Positions 36,935 to 46,253 of a DNA stretch of 64,000 nucleotides are shown piece after piece. The DNA comes from Rhodococcus sp. (in: high G+C Gram-positive bacteria) (GTDB taxonomy: Bacteria; Actinomycetota; Actinomycetes; Mycobacteriales; Mycobacteriaceae), in the NCBI RefSeq assembly GCF_023264675.1, contig NZ_JAHFVG010000001.1:248001-312000 (forward strand), written 5' to 3'. Position 1 is the stretch's first letter, and the number at the start of each line of letters is the position of its first letter. A model generated the notes under the pieces. That model saw only the letters and a list, made by a program, of their open reading frames with translations. It made no database searches and was not told the DNA's origin. Position numbers and translations under genes: made by a program.

Positions 36935-38746
36935 TCACAGGCTTGCGATCATGACGACGCCCACCGGCCCTGCACCGATGCACACTCCACTCCCCTCCGC
37001 TGTCACGGTCAGCGCACTGCCGGAACCGGTCAGCCGGACATACACCGTGTGCAGTCCACTCTCCAACGGCACGACGACGACGTCCCCGGTGTCGAGTTCG
37101 AGTTGCACGTCGCTGTTCGCGTCGGCGAAGTAGTTCAGTTGCACTGTCCAGTCCCACACGGGAAGTGCACCGTCGAGCGGGATGCGTGTCCGATCGTCGA
37201 CGCGGTGGCCGCACCCCGTTTCCGACCCTTGCGTGAGGCTGCGCGACGGGCTCACGACCGCAGGCACGAGGTGCCCGGTCTCGTCGATGTAGTGCAGAGC
37301 CGTGGTCGACGACGTGATCGGCGCACGCCCGGGCACGTCCGCGAATATTCGCGAGATCGAGTTCTCCGGGTAGGCAAGCGGTGTCAGAACCCACGGGGAA
37401 ATCGGTTGATCCAGTATCGGAGTTGTCGAGTGTTGCAGTGATTGCCGCGTAGCGGCCAGGTAGTCGGCGGCCGGGTCGTCGCGCCATGTCTGGGCGAACG
37501 TGAACGTGGACACCATGCTGCTGACGACGAACGCCGCCGCACCGGCGATGCAGGCGGGACGTGCGAGGCGCGGTGCCCTGCGGCCCATCGTCGTGTGATT
37601 CAGCGTCGTGTGATTCAGCGTCGTGTGATTCAGCGCAGTATTACGCAGCATCAGGGCCGCTCCGATCGCGATGACGACGGCACTGTCCGCGAAGTAGCGG
37701 AGAGTCTGTGCCAGTTCGTCGGCGGTGTCGGGCCCCGATCGCGACAGGACCATCACTGCACAGGAGGCCCCGACGTAGAGGACTACGGCCGCGACGATCG
37801 AACGGTGCCGACGAATCGAAAGCATCACTGCCACAGCAGTCGCCAGCCCTGCACACACCACCAGCGCCGACGGCGGCGCTGCCCAGGGCCCGGACGGTGC
37901 CCACCGCTCCCATTCCCACGGACCACCGAGAAGTGCAGGCAGCAATCCGAACGTCACTCCGTGGTTCACCAGTTCGGCCGTCTCGCGTACACCGTGGACC
38001 GCGAGACCCCCCTTGGTGACGCACAGAAACACAGTGCCCCACGCGACAAGAATCGCCCCACATGCCATCCACAGTGCGGCCGCGCGGTGTCGGGCCTCCT
38101 TCACCCCCAGCATCGACGCCACCACGACGAATGCGAATACCGGTACGAGCACCGACTTCTCGAAGAACAGCAACGCCATCGCGGTGACCAGAGCCCCGCT
38201 GACGGCGTATCGCCGACGGCCCGTGCGCACCAGTTCGATCGCATCACCGGCCACCCAGGCCAGGCCGAGCTGAAGCGGTAGAGAATTCAACGCGGCCGCC
38301 CACCACGCGAACGAGGGAAGAGTCAACGGGCTGAAAAGATAGAAGATCAAGGGCAACAACAGAATCGGAGTGTCACCGAGAATCTTGCGCAGTAGGCGCA
38401 ATACTGCCCACGACGCACCGGCCTGAAGGGCAATGATGGTCAGAGCAGGTAGAAACCACTGCAGGGGAGCAATTTTCGTCGTCATCGACGCCACGAAGAA
38501 TGCACCGGGCATGAAGTGACCGTCGTGGTCGTACAGCAGGAGGTCGGCCGAGAACAGGGGAAACGTGCTACCGCGTCCGATCAGAATCAGATCGTCCCAG
38601 TAGAAGTTGCCGGTAGCCAGTACGCCTGACCGGACCATCAGTTGTGCGGCAATCGATATCACCGCCAGTGCAAGTACCCATCGCCCGGACGCGGACTGCG
38701 TCGGAGCGAGGCGGCGAGGTGCCGCCACTGCCGTACTCGTCGACAT
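36935..38746 (-). CDS. Polytopic membrane protein, glycosyltransferase-like
   Basis: This 603-residue protein has about ten hydrophobic segments, then a soluble C-terminal domain of about 190 residues. WDDLILIGRG (about 50-59) resembles the first extracytoplasmic loop of GT-C-type transferases, where an acidic residue is catalytic, so it may handle lipid-linked sugars. The family is not certain. Between two membrane segments there are three tandem LNHTT units (codons near 37585-37634). ATG 38746 starts the short basic N-terminus before the first helix. It is divergent from the methyltransferase gene. Confidence 0.6.
   Translation of the reverse strand: MSTSTAVAAPRRLAPTQSASGRWVLALAVISIAAQLMVRSGVLATGNFYWDDLILIGRGSTFPLFSADLLLYDHDGHFMPGAFFVASMTTKIAPLQWFLPALTIIALQAGASWAVLRLLRKILGDTPILLLPLIFYLFSPLTLPSFAWWAAALNSLPLQLGLAWVAGDAIELVRTGRRRYAVSGALVTAMALLFFEKSVLVPVFAFVVVASMLGVKEARHRAAALWMACGAILVAWGTVFLCVTKGGLAVHGVRETAELVNHGVTFGLLPALLGGPWEWERWAPSGPWAAPPSALVVCAGLATAVAVMLSIRRHRSIVAAVVLYVGASCAVMVLSRSGPDTADELAQTLRYFADSAVVIAIGAALMLRNTALNHTTLNHTTLNHTTMGRRAPRLARPACIAGAAAFVVSSMVSTFTFAQTWRDDPAADYLAATRQSLQHSTTPILDQPISPWVLTPLAYPENSISRIFADVPGRAPITSSTTALHYIDETGHLVPAVVSPSRSLTQGSETGCGHRVDDRTRIPLDGALPVWDWTVQLNYFADANSDVQLELDTGDVVVVPLESGLHTVYVRLTGSGSALTVTAEGSGVCIGAGPVGVVMIASL
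37587..37634. repeat. 15-bp tandem repeat inside the membrane protein gene
   Basis: Three copies of GTGTGATTCAGCGTC occur in frame, encoding TTLNH units on the minus strand. Because 15 is a multiple of 3, copy number can change without a frameshift. This makes it a candidate length polymorphism in an extramembrane loop. Confidence 0.8.
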
Positions 38747-38839
38747 TCGGCCCCCACCGTTCGTCCGATCACTGCCCCGCAGACCGTAGCGGCGGTTTTC
38801 GTTACTGACAACACAGCGCGGTCCGGGTAGCCTCGCACG

Positions 38840-39577
38840 ATGGTTAGCCGACACAATGGCTCGACGTCGTTCGGAACTGTCGCCGATCTCTATGAAGCCG
38901 GCCGTCCCGAGTATCCAGACGCGGCCGTGCGGTGGTTGGTGTCCCTCGGACCGGATGCAACTGTCGCCGACGTCGGTGCCGGCACGGGCAAACTCACGAG
39001 AGGCCTCGTTTCCGCTGGTTGGAAAGTGGTGGCTATCGATCCAGATTCAGCGATGCTCACGACCTTGCGCACTGCGGTACCCGGCGTCACAACCCACGTG
39101 GGAACAGCCGAATCGCTTCCTCTCGACGATGCGAGTGTCGACGCCGTGGTGCTCGGTCAGGCTTGGCACTGGGTGGATCCGGTCGACGGTTCGCGTGAGA
39201 TCGGCCGGGTTCTGCGGCCGGGCGGGTCTCTCGGGCTGATCTGGAACGTGCGCGACGATTCGGTTCCCTGGGTGCGCGAGCTCAACTCCATCGTTCCCGA
39301 CGGCGGCACCACCGCGATGTTCACCGCTGGCCCGCCGCCGATCGCGGATCCGTTCGGCGAGTCCGAGCAGCAGACGTGGGCCTGGACGTCGAGGGTCACT
39401 CGCGAGCGACTTGCGGCGTCGGTTCGGTCGCGTAGCCACTACATCACCGCGCCACCCGAGGAACGCACCGAGGTCGATTCACGGCTCGACACACTGTTCG
39501 AGAGCCTGCGACTCCACGGGGATGCGACGATCGAATTGCCTTACGAAACCCGAGCTTTCAGATACGTGAGGCGTTGA
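38840..39577 (+). CDS. Class I SAM-dependent methyltransferase
   Basis: This 245-residue protein has SAM motif I VADVGAGTGKLT (about 43-54), an acidic residue in VVAIDPDSAM, and VLGQAWHWVDP as motif II region, all of Methyltransf_11 type. The substrate is unknown. It has its own promoter region, divergent from the membrane protein, and ends 4 bases before the convergent secreted-protein gene. Confidence 0.88.
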   Translation: MVSRHNGSTSFGTVADLYEAGRPEYPDAAVRWLVSLGPDATVADVGAGTGKLTRGLVSAGWKVVAIDPDSAMLTTLRTAVPGVTTHVGTAESLPLDDASVDAVVLGQAWHWVDPVDGSREIGRVLRPGGSLGLIWNVRDDSVPWVRELNSIVPDGGTTAMFTAGPPPIADPFGESEQQTWAWTSRVTRERLAASVRSRSHYITAPPEERTEVDSRLDTLFESLRLHGDATIELPYETRAFRYVRR

Positions 39578-39581
39578 ACAG

Positions 39582-39998
39582 CTAGGACACCGAGAAGGTG
39601 GCGAGGCCCGCGGTGTTGATTCCGCCGCCGATGATCACGACTGCCACCTGGCCAGGGCCGGTCTGCAGGATCGCTTCGGGTGGGAAGCCGAACAGCCCGT
39701 CGGACATCCGAGCGGCGCCCGACGCCCCGGTCGAGAGGTTCACCCACCGCACGTCGGCGGCGACGAAGCATCCCCACCGGCCCTCCTTGCCGCCGGTGAT
39801 CGTCACTGCGCCGGGTTGGCCGCCCGTCACGGCAACGCACGTGCCCGCGGGAGCATCGAAGCTGCCGTTCGGATTTCCATACGGTGCTGGGTTGATCTGG
39901 AACGGGACGATCGATTCTGCCGACGCCGTGGCGCCCTGAGCCAACGCGGCACCGACGACGATCGCCGCGCTCACGGCCAGCCTGCGAACGAACTTCAT
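39582..39998 (-). CDS. Small secreted protein of unknown function
   Basis: This 138-residue protein has an N-terminal signal peptide (MKFVRRLAVSAAIVVGAALA, cleavage probably after ASA near residue 27). The mature part is beta-rich with two cysteines (TCVAV and GCFVA) that could form a disulfide. A CTGGAGG site precedes ATG 39998. No known domain was recognised. Confidence 0.75.
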   Translation of the reverse strand: MKFVRRLAVSAAIVVGAALAQGATASAESIVPFQINPAPYGNPNGSFDAPAGTCVAVTGGQPGAVTITGGKEGRWGCFVAADVRWVNLSTGASGAARMSDGLFGFPPEAILQTGPGQVAVVIIGGGINTAGLATFSVS

Positions 39999-40146
39999 CA
40001 CTGCGACCTCCAGGAGTTCGGGTAACGAGAGTGGTGCCATCCTTCATCAGCAGCGTGTACCGAGCAAGGGGCAGGCGCCCGGGCCGACGCAAGGATGTCC
40101 GAAATATTCAATCCGTATGTCTCTCCGATGCCGCAGAATCGGACGC

Positions 40147-40704
40147 ATGACTACTCCGGAATCGACCGCAGACCGCTATCGCCGACTCGCCGGCGTACTG
40201 ACCGAGCGCATCCGAGCCGTGCCGTCGCCGACGTGGGACACGCCGTCACCATGTGACGGATGGACTGTTCGCGATGTCGTGAGACATCTGATCGACACCG
40301 AGAGATCCTCGCTGGAGCCGGTTGGCCTCTCGATTTCCGATGGACCGTCCGTAGACGACGATCCCGTGGCGGCATGGATCCACACTCGCGACGGGCTACA
40401 GGAGATTCTCGACGATCCGGCCCGCGCCGAACTCGAGTACGACGGCCATTTCGGGCGGACGAACCTGGCGTCGTCGATGGGCTCGTTCTACAGCCTGGAT
40501 CTCATCGTCCACGCATGGGACATCGCGCATCCGACGGGCGTCGACGACACCATCGCCGATCAGGATCTGGACTTCGTCGTCGGATTCATCGAGCAGATGG
40601 GCGACAACATCAGGATGGACGGTGTCTGCGGACCGGCGGTCGAGGTGCCGGAGTCTGCAGATCGTCAGACGAAAGTGCTCGCCCAGCTGGGGCGTCGGGT
40701 CTGA
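40147..40704 (+). CDS. TIGR03086-family (mycothiol-enzyme-like) protein
   Basis: This 185-residue protein has the DinB/maleylpyruvate-isomerase-like fold. PCDGWTVRDVVRHLIDTE (about 36-53) carries the first metal His, and LDLIVHAWDIAHPTG (about 118-132) the later His pair. Proteins of this group often use mycothiol or bind zinc. The reaction is unknown. ATG 40147 is chosen. It ends before a strong terminator. Confidence 0.82.
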   Translation: MTTPESTADRYRRLAGVLTERIRAVPSPTWDTPSPCDGWTVRDVVRHLIDTERSSLEPVGLSISDGPSVDDDPVAAWIHTRDGLQEILDDPARAELEYDGHFGRTNLASSMGSFYSLDLIVHAWDIAHPTGVDDTIADQDLDFVVGFIEQMGDNIRMDGVCGPAVEVPESADRQTKVLAQLGRRV

Positions 40705-40712
40705 GCGTCACC

Positions 40713-40746
40713 CTGATCGCTTGAATGGTGACATTCAAGCGATCAG
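40713..40746. terminator. Bidirectional hairpin terminator
   Basis: The perfect 15-base stem CTGATCGCTTGAATG with a gtga loop lies between the stops of the TIGR03086-type gene and the convergent hydroxybutyrate dehydrogenase gene. There is no T-run beyond the stem. Confidence 0.75.
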
Positions 40747-40749
40747 GAA

Positions 40750-41496
40750 CTACCGCGCCGACCAACCGCCGTCCATCGTGTACGACGCTCCGGTCACCAT
40801 GCCCGCATCGGCCGATGCCAGCCAACCGACGAGCGAGCCCACTTCGGCTGGTTCGACGAGGCGCTTGATCGCACTCTCGGTCAACATCACCTTTTCCAGG
40901 ACTTCACCTTCGGGGATTCCGTGCGCTGCGGCTTGATCGGCGATCTGCTTTTCCACCAACGGTGTTCGGACGTATCCGGGGTTCACGCAGTTGCTGGTGA
41001 CACCGTGCGATCCACCTTCGAGGGCCGTCACCTTCGACAGTCCTTCCAGCGCGTGTTTCGCGGTGACGTACGCGACCTTGTACTCCGATGCTCGCAGCCC
41101 GTGTACCGAGGAGATGTTGACGACTCGGCCGAACTCGCGCTCGTACATTTTCGGCAACGCTGCTCGAATCAACAGGAACGGAGCTTCGACCATCAGAGTT
41201 TGAATGCGTCGGAACGCCGCTGGATCGAAATCGACGATCGGAGCGACGGTTTGAATTCCGGCATTGTTGACGAGGATGTCGACGTCGAGCTGTAGCTCGT
41301 CGAGCGACGCCGTGTCGAGCAGATCCACTGCCCACACCTCACCGTGAAGCTCCGATGCCAATTCCTTGGCGGCTACTTCGTCGACGTCGGCGATGGTCAC
41401 GGTCGCCCCGCGTGCCGCCAGTTCGCGAGCGCATGCTGCCCCGATCCCCGACGCCCCGCCGGTGACGAGGGCGGAGCGGCCGGTCAGCTCGGTCAC
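40750..41496 (-). CDS. 3-hydroxybutyrate dehydrogenase-like SDR
   Basis: This 248-residue short-chain dehydrogenase has the NAD motif TGGASGIGAACA (about 11-22), NNAG, the catalytic Ser in NISSVHG, and Tyr/Lys in YVTAKHA. Ending TGASYTMDGGWSAR and the SSVHGLRAS segment fit 3-hydroxybutyrate dehydrogenases, which oxidise 3-hydroxybutyrate to acetoacetate. The GTG start overlaps the transporter stop (GTGA), so transport and oxidation are coupled. Confidence 0.82.
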   Translation of the reverse strand: MTELTGRSALVTGGASGIGAACARELAARGATVTIADVDEVAAKELASELHGEVWAVDLLDTASLDELQLDVDILVNNAGIQTVAPIVDFDPAAFRRIQTLMVEAPFLLIRAALPKMYEREFGRVVNISSVHGLRASEYKVAYVTAKHALEGLSKVTALEGGSHGVTSNCVNPGYVRTPLVEKQIADQAAAHGIPEGEVLEKVMLTESAIKRLVEPAEVGSLVGWLASADAGMVTGASYTMDGGWSAR

Positions 41497-42878
41497 TTCA
41501 GACCGACCTTGGCGAGTTCGGCCTCGGTGGCGAGATTCTTGGCGTCGGCGATGTCGATCGACTCCAGTGCGAGGCCCTTGGTCTCCCGTGCGGCGATCAC
41601 GGCGATGAGCGTGACCAGGCACGATCCCGCGAGGTACCAGGCGATCGGCACGGACGAACCGAACTTGTCGAGCAGTGCGACAGCGATGATCGGTGCGAGC
41701 GAACCGGCAACGATGGAGGTCACCTGGTAGCCGAGGGAAACTCCGGAGTAACGCATACGCGTCGGGAACATCTCGGCCATGATCGCCGGCTGTGTCGCAT
41801 ACATGAAGGCGTGGAACACGAGTCCGATGATGATGGCGAGCATGATCACGGCGTTGTGGCCGCTGTTGAACATCGGGAAGGCGAAGAAGCCCCAGGTTCC
41901 GGCGGTCACGGCGCCGAACAGGTAGACGGGGCGTCGCCCGATGCGGTCGGCGAGTTTGCCCACCAACGGGATCGTGCAGAAGTGCACTGCGTGGGCGGCG
42001 AGCATCCACCACAGAATTGTCTGGGTGTCGGTGCCGACCTCGACCTTGAGATAGGTGATGGTGAAGGTGACCACCAGGTAGTACATGACGTTCTCGCCGA
42101 AGCGCAGGCCCATAGCGGTGAAGACTCCACGCGGGTAACGCTTGATGACCTCGAACACGCCGTACGAGGCGGCCTTGATGACCTCGGCCTGCTTCTGCGC
42201 CTCGACGAAGATCGGGGCGTCGGTGACCTTGGTGCGAATGTAGTAGCCAACGAAGACGATGACGGCCGAGAGCCAGAAGGCAACTCGCCAGCCCCAACTC
42301 AGGAAGGCTTCGTCGGAGAGCACGGTGGTCAGGACGAGCAGAACGACGGTCGCGAGCAGATTTCCCGCGGGCACGCCTGCTTGGGGCCAGCTGGCCCAGA
42401 ATCCGCGGCTCTTGTTGGGGCTGTGTTCGGCGACAAGAAGAACTGCGCCGCCCCACTCTCCACCTACCGCGAAGCCCTGGATGAATCGCAGGGCGACCAG
42501 CAGTGCCGGGGCCCAGTAGCCGATCGCCGTGAACGTCGGGAGGCAGCCCATGAGGAACGTGGCGCCGCCGACGAGTACGAGGCTGAACTGCAGCAACTTC
42601 TTTCGGCCGTATTTGTCTCCGAAGTGGCCGAAGACGATGCCGCCGAGCGGGCGAGCGACGAATCCGACGGCGTACGTGACGAACGCGGCGAGGATTGCGT
42701 CGAGTTCGCTGGTACCCGCGGCGAAGAAGATCTTGGAGAACACCAGGGTCGCGGCGGTTCCGTACAGGAAGAATTCGTACCACTCGACGATGGTGCCCGC
42801 CATCGACGCGGCGACGACCTTTTTGAGGCCGGTCGGAGTCGCGTCCGGGTCGGGCTGTGTGCGTTCGTCCACACTCAT
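41493..42878 (-). CDS. MFS transporter, metabolite:H+ symporter (MHS) family
   Basis: This 461-residue 12-segment protein carries the MHS signatures MAGTIVEWYEFFLYG (about 26-40), RPLGGIVFGHFGDKYGRKK and AVGGEWGGAVLLVAEH. Members import organic acids such as shikimate, alpha-ketoglutarate or proline with protons. Coupling to 3-hydroxybutyrate dehydrogenase suggests a hydroxy- or keto-acid substrate. ATG 42878 starts the family N-terminus. It is divergent from the LysR gene. Confidence 0.9.
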   Translation of the reverse strand: MSVDERTQPDPDATPTGLKKVVAASMAGTIVEWYEFFLYGTAATLVFSKIFFAAGTSELDAILAAFVTYAVGFVARPLGGIVFGHFGDKYGRKKLLQFSLVLVGGATFLMGCLPTFTAIGYWAPALLVALRFIQGFAVGGEWGGAVLLVAEHSPNKSRGFWASWPQAGVPAGNLLATVVLLVLTTVLSDEAFLSWGWRVAFWLSAVIVFVGYYIRTKVTDAPIFVEAQKQAEVIKAASYGVFEVIKRYPRGVFTAMGLRFGENVMYYLVVTFTITYLKVEVGTDTQTILWWMLAAHAVHFCTIPLVGKLADRIGRRPVYLFGAVTAGTWGFFAFPMFNSGHNAVIMLAIIIGLVFHAFMYATQPAIMAEMFPTRMRYSGVSLGYQVTSIVAGSLAPIIAVALLDKFGSSVPIAWYLAGSCLVTLIAVIAARETKGLALESIDIADAKNLATEAELAKVGLK

Positions 42879-42933
42879 GTGCACTCCTCTGTGATGCGGC
42901 ACCGGCAGGGTTCGAATTGTGACGACTCCCACA

Positions 42934-42947
42934 GATACTTCGGTATC
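42934..42947. promoter_or_regulatory. Putative LysR-type box
   Basis: The 14-base palindrome GATAC-ttcg-GTATC lies in the gap between the divergent MHS transporter and LysR genes. It agrees with the T-N11-A type of LysR site. Function is inferred from position. Confidence 0.5.
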
Positions 42948-42979
42948 GCTGAGTATTGATGCAGATGTATGCGCCCGCA

Positions 42980-43933
42980 ATGCCCAACAACGCAACTACC
43001 GTCTGCAAGAATGCACATGTGCCGCTCGGTCATCCCGATCACGGTCGGCTTCCCAGCGCCGACGACCTGCTGATCCTTCTCGCCGTGGGCCGGACCGGTA
43101 GGTACAACACCGCCGCCGACGACCTGGGCATCAACCACACGACGATTTCGCGGCGCATCGCTGCCCTCGAGTCCAGCCTCGGCGGTCGCGTGTTGGCCAA
43201 ATCCGGAAACGGGTGGGAACTCACGGCACGCGGTAAGGATGCGCTGGCCGCGGCCGAACACATCGAGGCTGCCGTGCGGTCTTTGATCGGCCCCGACGAC
43301 GAGGCGGAGGGTGTGGTGCGAGTGTCGGCCACCGACGGCTTCAGCGCCTACGTCATCGCGCCCGCGGTGGCACAGGTCAGACGGCGTCACCCGGGTATTT
43401 CGGTGGAGATCGTGGCGACGACGCGTCGAGCATCGCAGCAACGATCGGGGATGGACGTCGAAATCGTGGTCGGCGAACCGCAGGTGCATCGCGCAGAGGC
43501 GTTCAAGCTCAGCGACTATCACCTGGGGTTGTATGCGTCGAAAGACTATCTGCGCGCCAATGGATCGCCGACGACTATCGAGGATCTCCAGGCTCATCCG
43601 CTCGTCTACTTCATCGATTCGATGCTGCAGGTGGACGATCTCGATATTGCGCCTGGATTTGCTCCATCGATGCGCGAATCCGTGACGTCGACGAATGTTT
43701 TCGTGCACGTCGAGGCCACCCGCGCCGCCGCTGGCATCGGCCTGCTCCCCTGTTTCATGGCCGATCGCCACGACGACCTGGTTCGACTTCTGCCCGGCGA
43801 CGTCTCCATCCGCCTGGACTACTGGCTCGTCTCGCGCGCCGAGACACTGCGCAGGCCCGAGGTCGCCCGGGTCGTCGATGCCATCCGGACTTCGACCACC
43901 GAGCAGCACGACGCCCTTCTCGGCAAGCGGTAG
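42980..43933 (+). CDS. LysR-type transcriptional regulator
   Basis: This protein of about 317 residues has a winged HTH in which NTAADDLGINHTTISRRIAA is the recognition region, and a periplasmic-binding-like effector domain. Divergence from the MHS transporter/hydroxybutyrate dehydrogenase operon makes these its likely targets. The start is unsettled: ATG codons at 42959, 42965 and 42980 are all open and none has a strong ribosome-binding site; 42980 is a compromise. Confidence 0.82.
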   Translation: MPNNATTVCKNAHVPLGHPDHGRLPSADDLLILLAVGRTGRYNTAADDLGINHTTISRRIAALESSLGGRVLAKSGNGWELTARGKDALAAAEHIEAAVRSLIGPDDEAEGVVRVSATDGFSAYVIAPAVAQVRRRHPGISVEIVATTRRASQQRSGMDVEIVVGEPQVHRAEAFKLSDYHLGLYASKDYLRANGSPTTIEDLQAHPLVYFIDSMLQVDDLDIAPGFAPSMRESVTSTNVFVHVEATRAAAGIGLLPCFMADRHDDLVRLLPGDVSIRLDYWLVSRAETLRRPEVARVVDAIRTSTTEQHDALLGKR

Positions 43934-43947
43934 GTGGCGGTGCCCCA

Positions 43948-45705
43948 TCAGAACGGCGCTGCATTCTCGGCAGTGGCAGCATTCTCCGAGGCTGCCTCCG
44001 GCTGAGCCACAGCCGCTTTCTCGGCAGAAACTTCCGGCACCGACGATTGACCGGTATCGGTGTCGCTCCGGTATGCCTCCGCGGTGTGTGACGATCGGCG
44101 CTTACGTGGAACGTGCGGGAGCAGGCTGTCACCGGACAGATCCGCGCTTCCGACGGTGTTGCCCGGCAACGTCACGGCGCTGGTTCCTGAGCTCGACACC
44201 CAGTAGTCGACTGCGCCGGCGAGCATCGTCGGCGTCCAGACCCCCATCGTTTTCAGCATGTAGTGGTAGCGGCACAGGCAGTGCAGATTGGTGGCGATGG
44301 TCCACCCACCCTTCGTCGGATCGACACGGTTGTACGGAACGACATGGTCCAGTTCGCAATTCGCCGCGGGAACGTCGCACCCTGGATGGCGGCACGTGCG
44401 ATCTCGGAGCCGCACGCAGTCCGCGAGCTGCGCGCTCGGCCGGTATCGAAGCGCCCCGTCGGGCGGATCGACGACGCCGCCATGGCCGTCGGGGTACAGC
44501 GCAATCGCCAACGCCGGATTCGCAGCGATCGCTTCTTCGAGTGCAGCGATCAGCGTGTACGAACCCCGGTGTTCGCCGTCGCGCGGCGCGCGTTGCACTG
44601 GCTTTGCCACCGGCGGTGTCGGCAACGTGGCCCCGCGGCGACGCCTACCCCGGCCGAGGGGATTGAACGTACGGTGCCCGCCACCCGATGTTCCTCGGAC
44701 CGCGGGCTCGGACCGAGGCCCGTTGCCGGAAGTGTCCACCACTCCGAACTTGTCCGCCAGGGCCACGGCCTCGGTCAGAACGAGTTGCCAGTCACCGTTC
44801 GCAACCAGCTCTCGTGCGTACCCGGCGTCGATCAGGCCATGTCCGGCCAGGTATCCCGGTAGGTCGGCGAGCCCGGCAAGTGACGCCAGGTCGATGGTCA
44901 CGTTGGTCAGCGGTACACGGCGGTCCGGCAATTGTCGGTTCGCCGTACACGGGTGGTCGTCGTCGACCTCACACGTGCACGGGACATACGACTCTCGGTG
45001 CATGATCGCCGTGTAGGCCGCCGCCAGTCGTTGCCCGCGCGTCCGCGGGTCACGCGAACACAGAGTCGCTGCCATCTCGTTGATCAACTGCCAGCACGCC
45101 GCAGCGTCGCCGGCTTCCAAATCGGCCTCGATGGTTGCGATCATGTCTTTGTCGCGGTATCGAACTCGTGTCAGCGACGCCAGATCTTTGCGGAGCTCGG
45201 CTGTTTCGTCGGGCGCCTCCCGTTGCAAGATTCCGGAAATTTCGGTCGCCAACAGTCCAGGTGACAGGCGTCGGGCAGCTTCGAGCACCTCGGACTCGAT
45301 GCGTGCCGCAGTATCCAAGGAATAGGAACCCGTCGTCCGGCAGACGGCTCGGACACGCGACAGATCGAGCTCGCCCGCATCGAACGCCGCTTTGACAGAG
45401 GGCAATCGGAGCCGCAGGTCCATCCCTACTTCGGCGAAGGTATCGGCAACCGTTTTCGAGCATCCCAGCACTTTCGCAATTTCCGATGCCGCATAGTTGC
45501 CGGCGTCCATGATGTGATCGCCGACCCGTACGTTCTGATGAACGCAGGAATCCCAAATAGCAGCTGCAACAGCTACTTTGCGAGCACAACATTGATTTTC
45601 GAGGGTCGCCACATCGGATAATTCGCGCAGCAACGACCGATCGATCATAGGCTTCTTCTGCGGGCCCGCATACACCGCGAATGCGCTTCTTCGACTCGTC
45701 ACCAT
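43948..45705 (-). CDS. DUF222 protein with C-terminal HNH nuclease domain
   Basis: This 585-residue protein is of the DUF222-HNH family that is abundant in actinobacteria and includes the mycobacterial REP13E12 proteins. DUF222 covers about residues 20-330. The HNH motif is CRHPGCDVPAANCELDHVVP with a second half LHCLCRYHYMLK. The C-terminal 90 residues are low-complexity Ala/Ser/Glu. Such genes occur in many copies and behave as repeats, but no transposase or flanking repeat is seen here. The biological role is unknown. ATG 45705 is chosen; ATG 45648 is possible. Confidence 0.85.
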   Translation of the reverse strand: MVTSRRSAFAVYAGPQKKPMIDRSLLRELSDVATLENQCCARKVAVAAAIWDSCVHQNVRVGDHIMDAGNYAASEIAKVLGCSKTVADTFAEVGMDLRLRLPSVKAAFDAGELDLSRVRAVCRTTGSYSLDTAARIESEVLEAARRLSPGLLATEISGILQREAPDETAELRKDLASLTRVRYRDKDMIATIEADLEAGDAAACWQLINEMAATLCSRDPRTRGQRLAAAYTAIMHRESYVPCTCEVDDDHPCTANRQLPDRRVPLTNVTIDLASLAGLADLPGYLAGHGLIDAGYARELVANGDWQLVLTEAVALADKFGVVDTSGNGPRSEPAVRGTSGGGHRTFNPLGRGRRRRGATLPTPPVAKPVQRAPRDGEHRGSYTLIAALEEAIAANPALAIALYPDGHGGVVDPPDGALRYRPSAQLADCVRLRDRTCRHPGCDVPAANCELDHVVPYNRVDPTKGGWTIATNLHCLCRYHYMLKTMGVWTPTMLAGAVDYWVSSSGTSAVTLPGNTVGSADLSGDSLLPHVPRKRRSSHTAEAYRSDTDTGQSSVPEVSAEKAAVAQPEAASENAATAENAAPF

Positions 45706-45915
45706 AGAACATCCCCCAACGGCATCTATTAGAACGTATGTTCGATACGTACTGTTCGGTTCGAGCGCCGTCAAGTGAATCTTCCTGTTACACAACCTAT
45801 GTATCGAAATCTCCGCTTACCATCGGCCACCGACAGCATTGTCTTCAGCTGACAAACCGCGTCGATCCACCCACAGAATCACATGGCCGGGTATAGCGTG
45901 AACGAGGTGATAATC

Positions 45916-46230
45916 GTGACGACGAATGACATCCCAGGTCAACGTATAACCGCGGTCCACGGTGAGGTGTTCGGTCTGACCGTGCGCTCGCGACACATCG
46001 GCTCCAACATCGGCGCATCGTTCAAAGCTCTTGCCGGCGGCGAACTCAAAGGAATCACCACGCTGCTGAAGGAGACACGCGCCGAAGCATTGTCGCGCCT
46101 CGCAGCCGAGGCGCAGGAGAAAGGCGGAAACGCCGTCGTGGCGTTCAGATTCGAGACGAACGACTACGGCGACACCGGCGGGGTCGAGGTCTGCGCCTAC
46201 GGCACGGCTGTCACCATCGAAGTCGGCTGA
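45916..46230 (+). CDS. YbjQ-family protein (DUF74)
   Basis: This 104-residue protein fits the YbjQ family in size and motifs: HGEVFGLTVRSRHIGSNIGA (about 15-34), the ELKGIT segment, and GGNAVVAFRFET with a final GTAV. The family forms pentameric rings and was named for possible metal binding, but function is unproven. GTG 45916 with a GAGGTG site is chosen over ATG 45883. Confidence 0.82.
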   Translation: MTTNDIPGQRITAVHGEVFGLTVRSRHIGSNIGASFKALAGGELKGITTLLKETRAEALSRLAAEAQEKGGNAVVAFRFETNDYGDTGGVEVCAYGTAVTIEVG

Positions 46231-46253
46231 CGTGGCCCGGCTAACCTTGTCGT

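Noticed and set aside
43948..45705. DUF222-HNH gene as an insertion sequence
   Set aside because: No terminal inverted repeats, target duplication or transposase could be found next to it.
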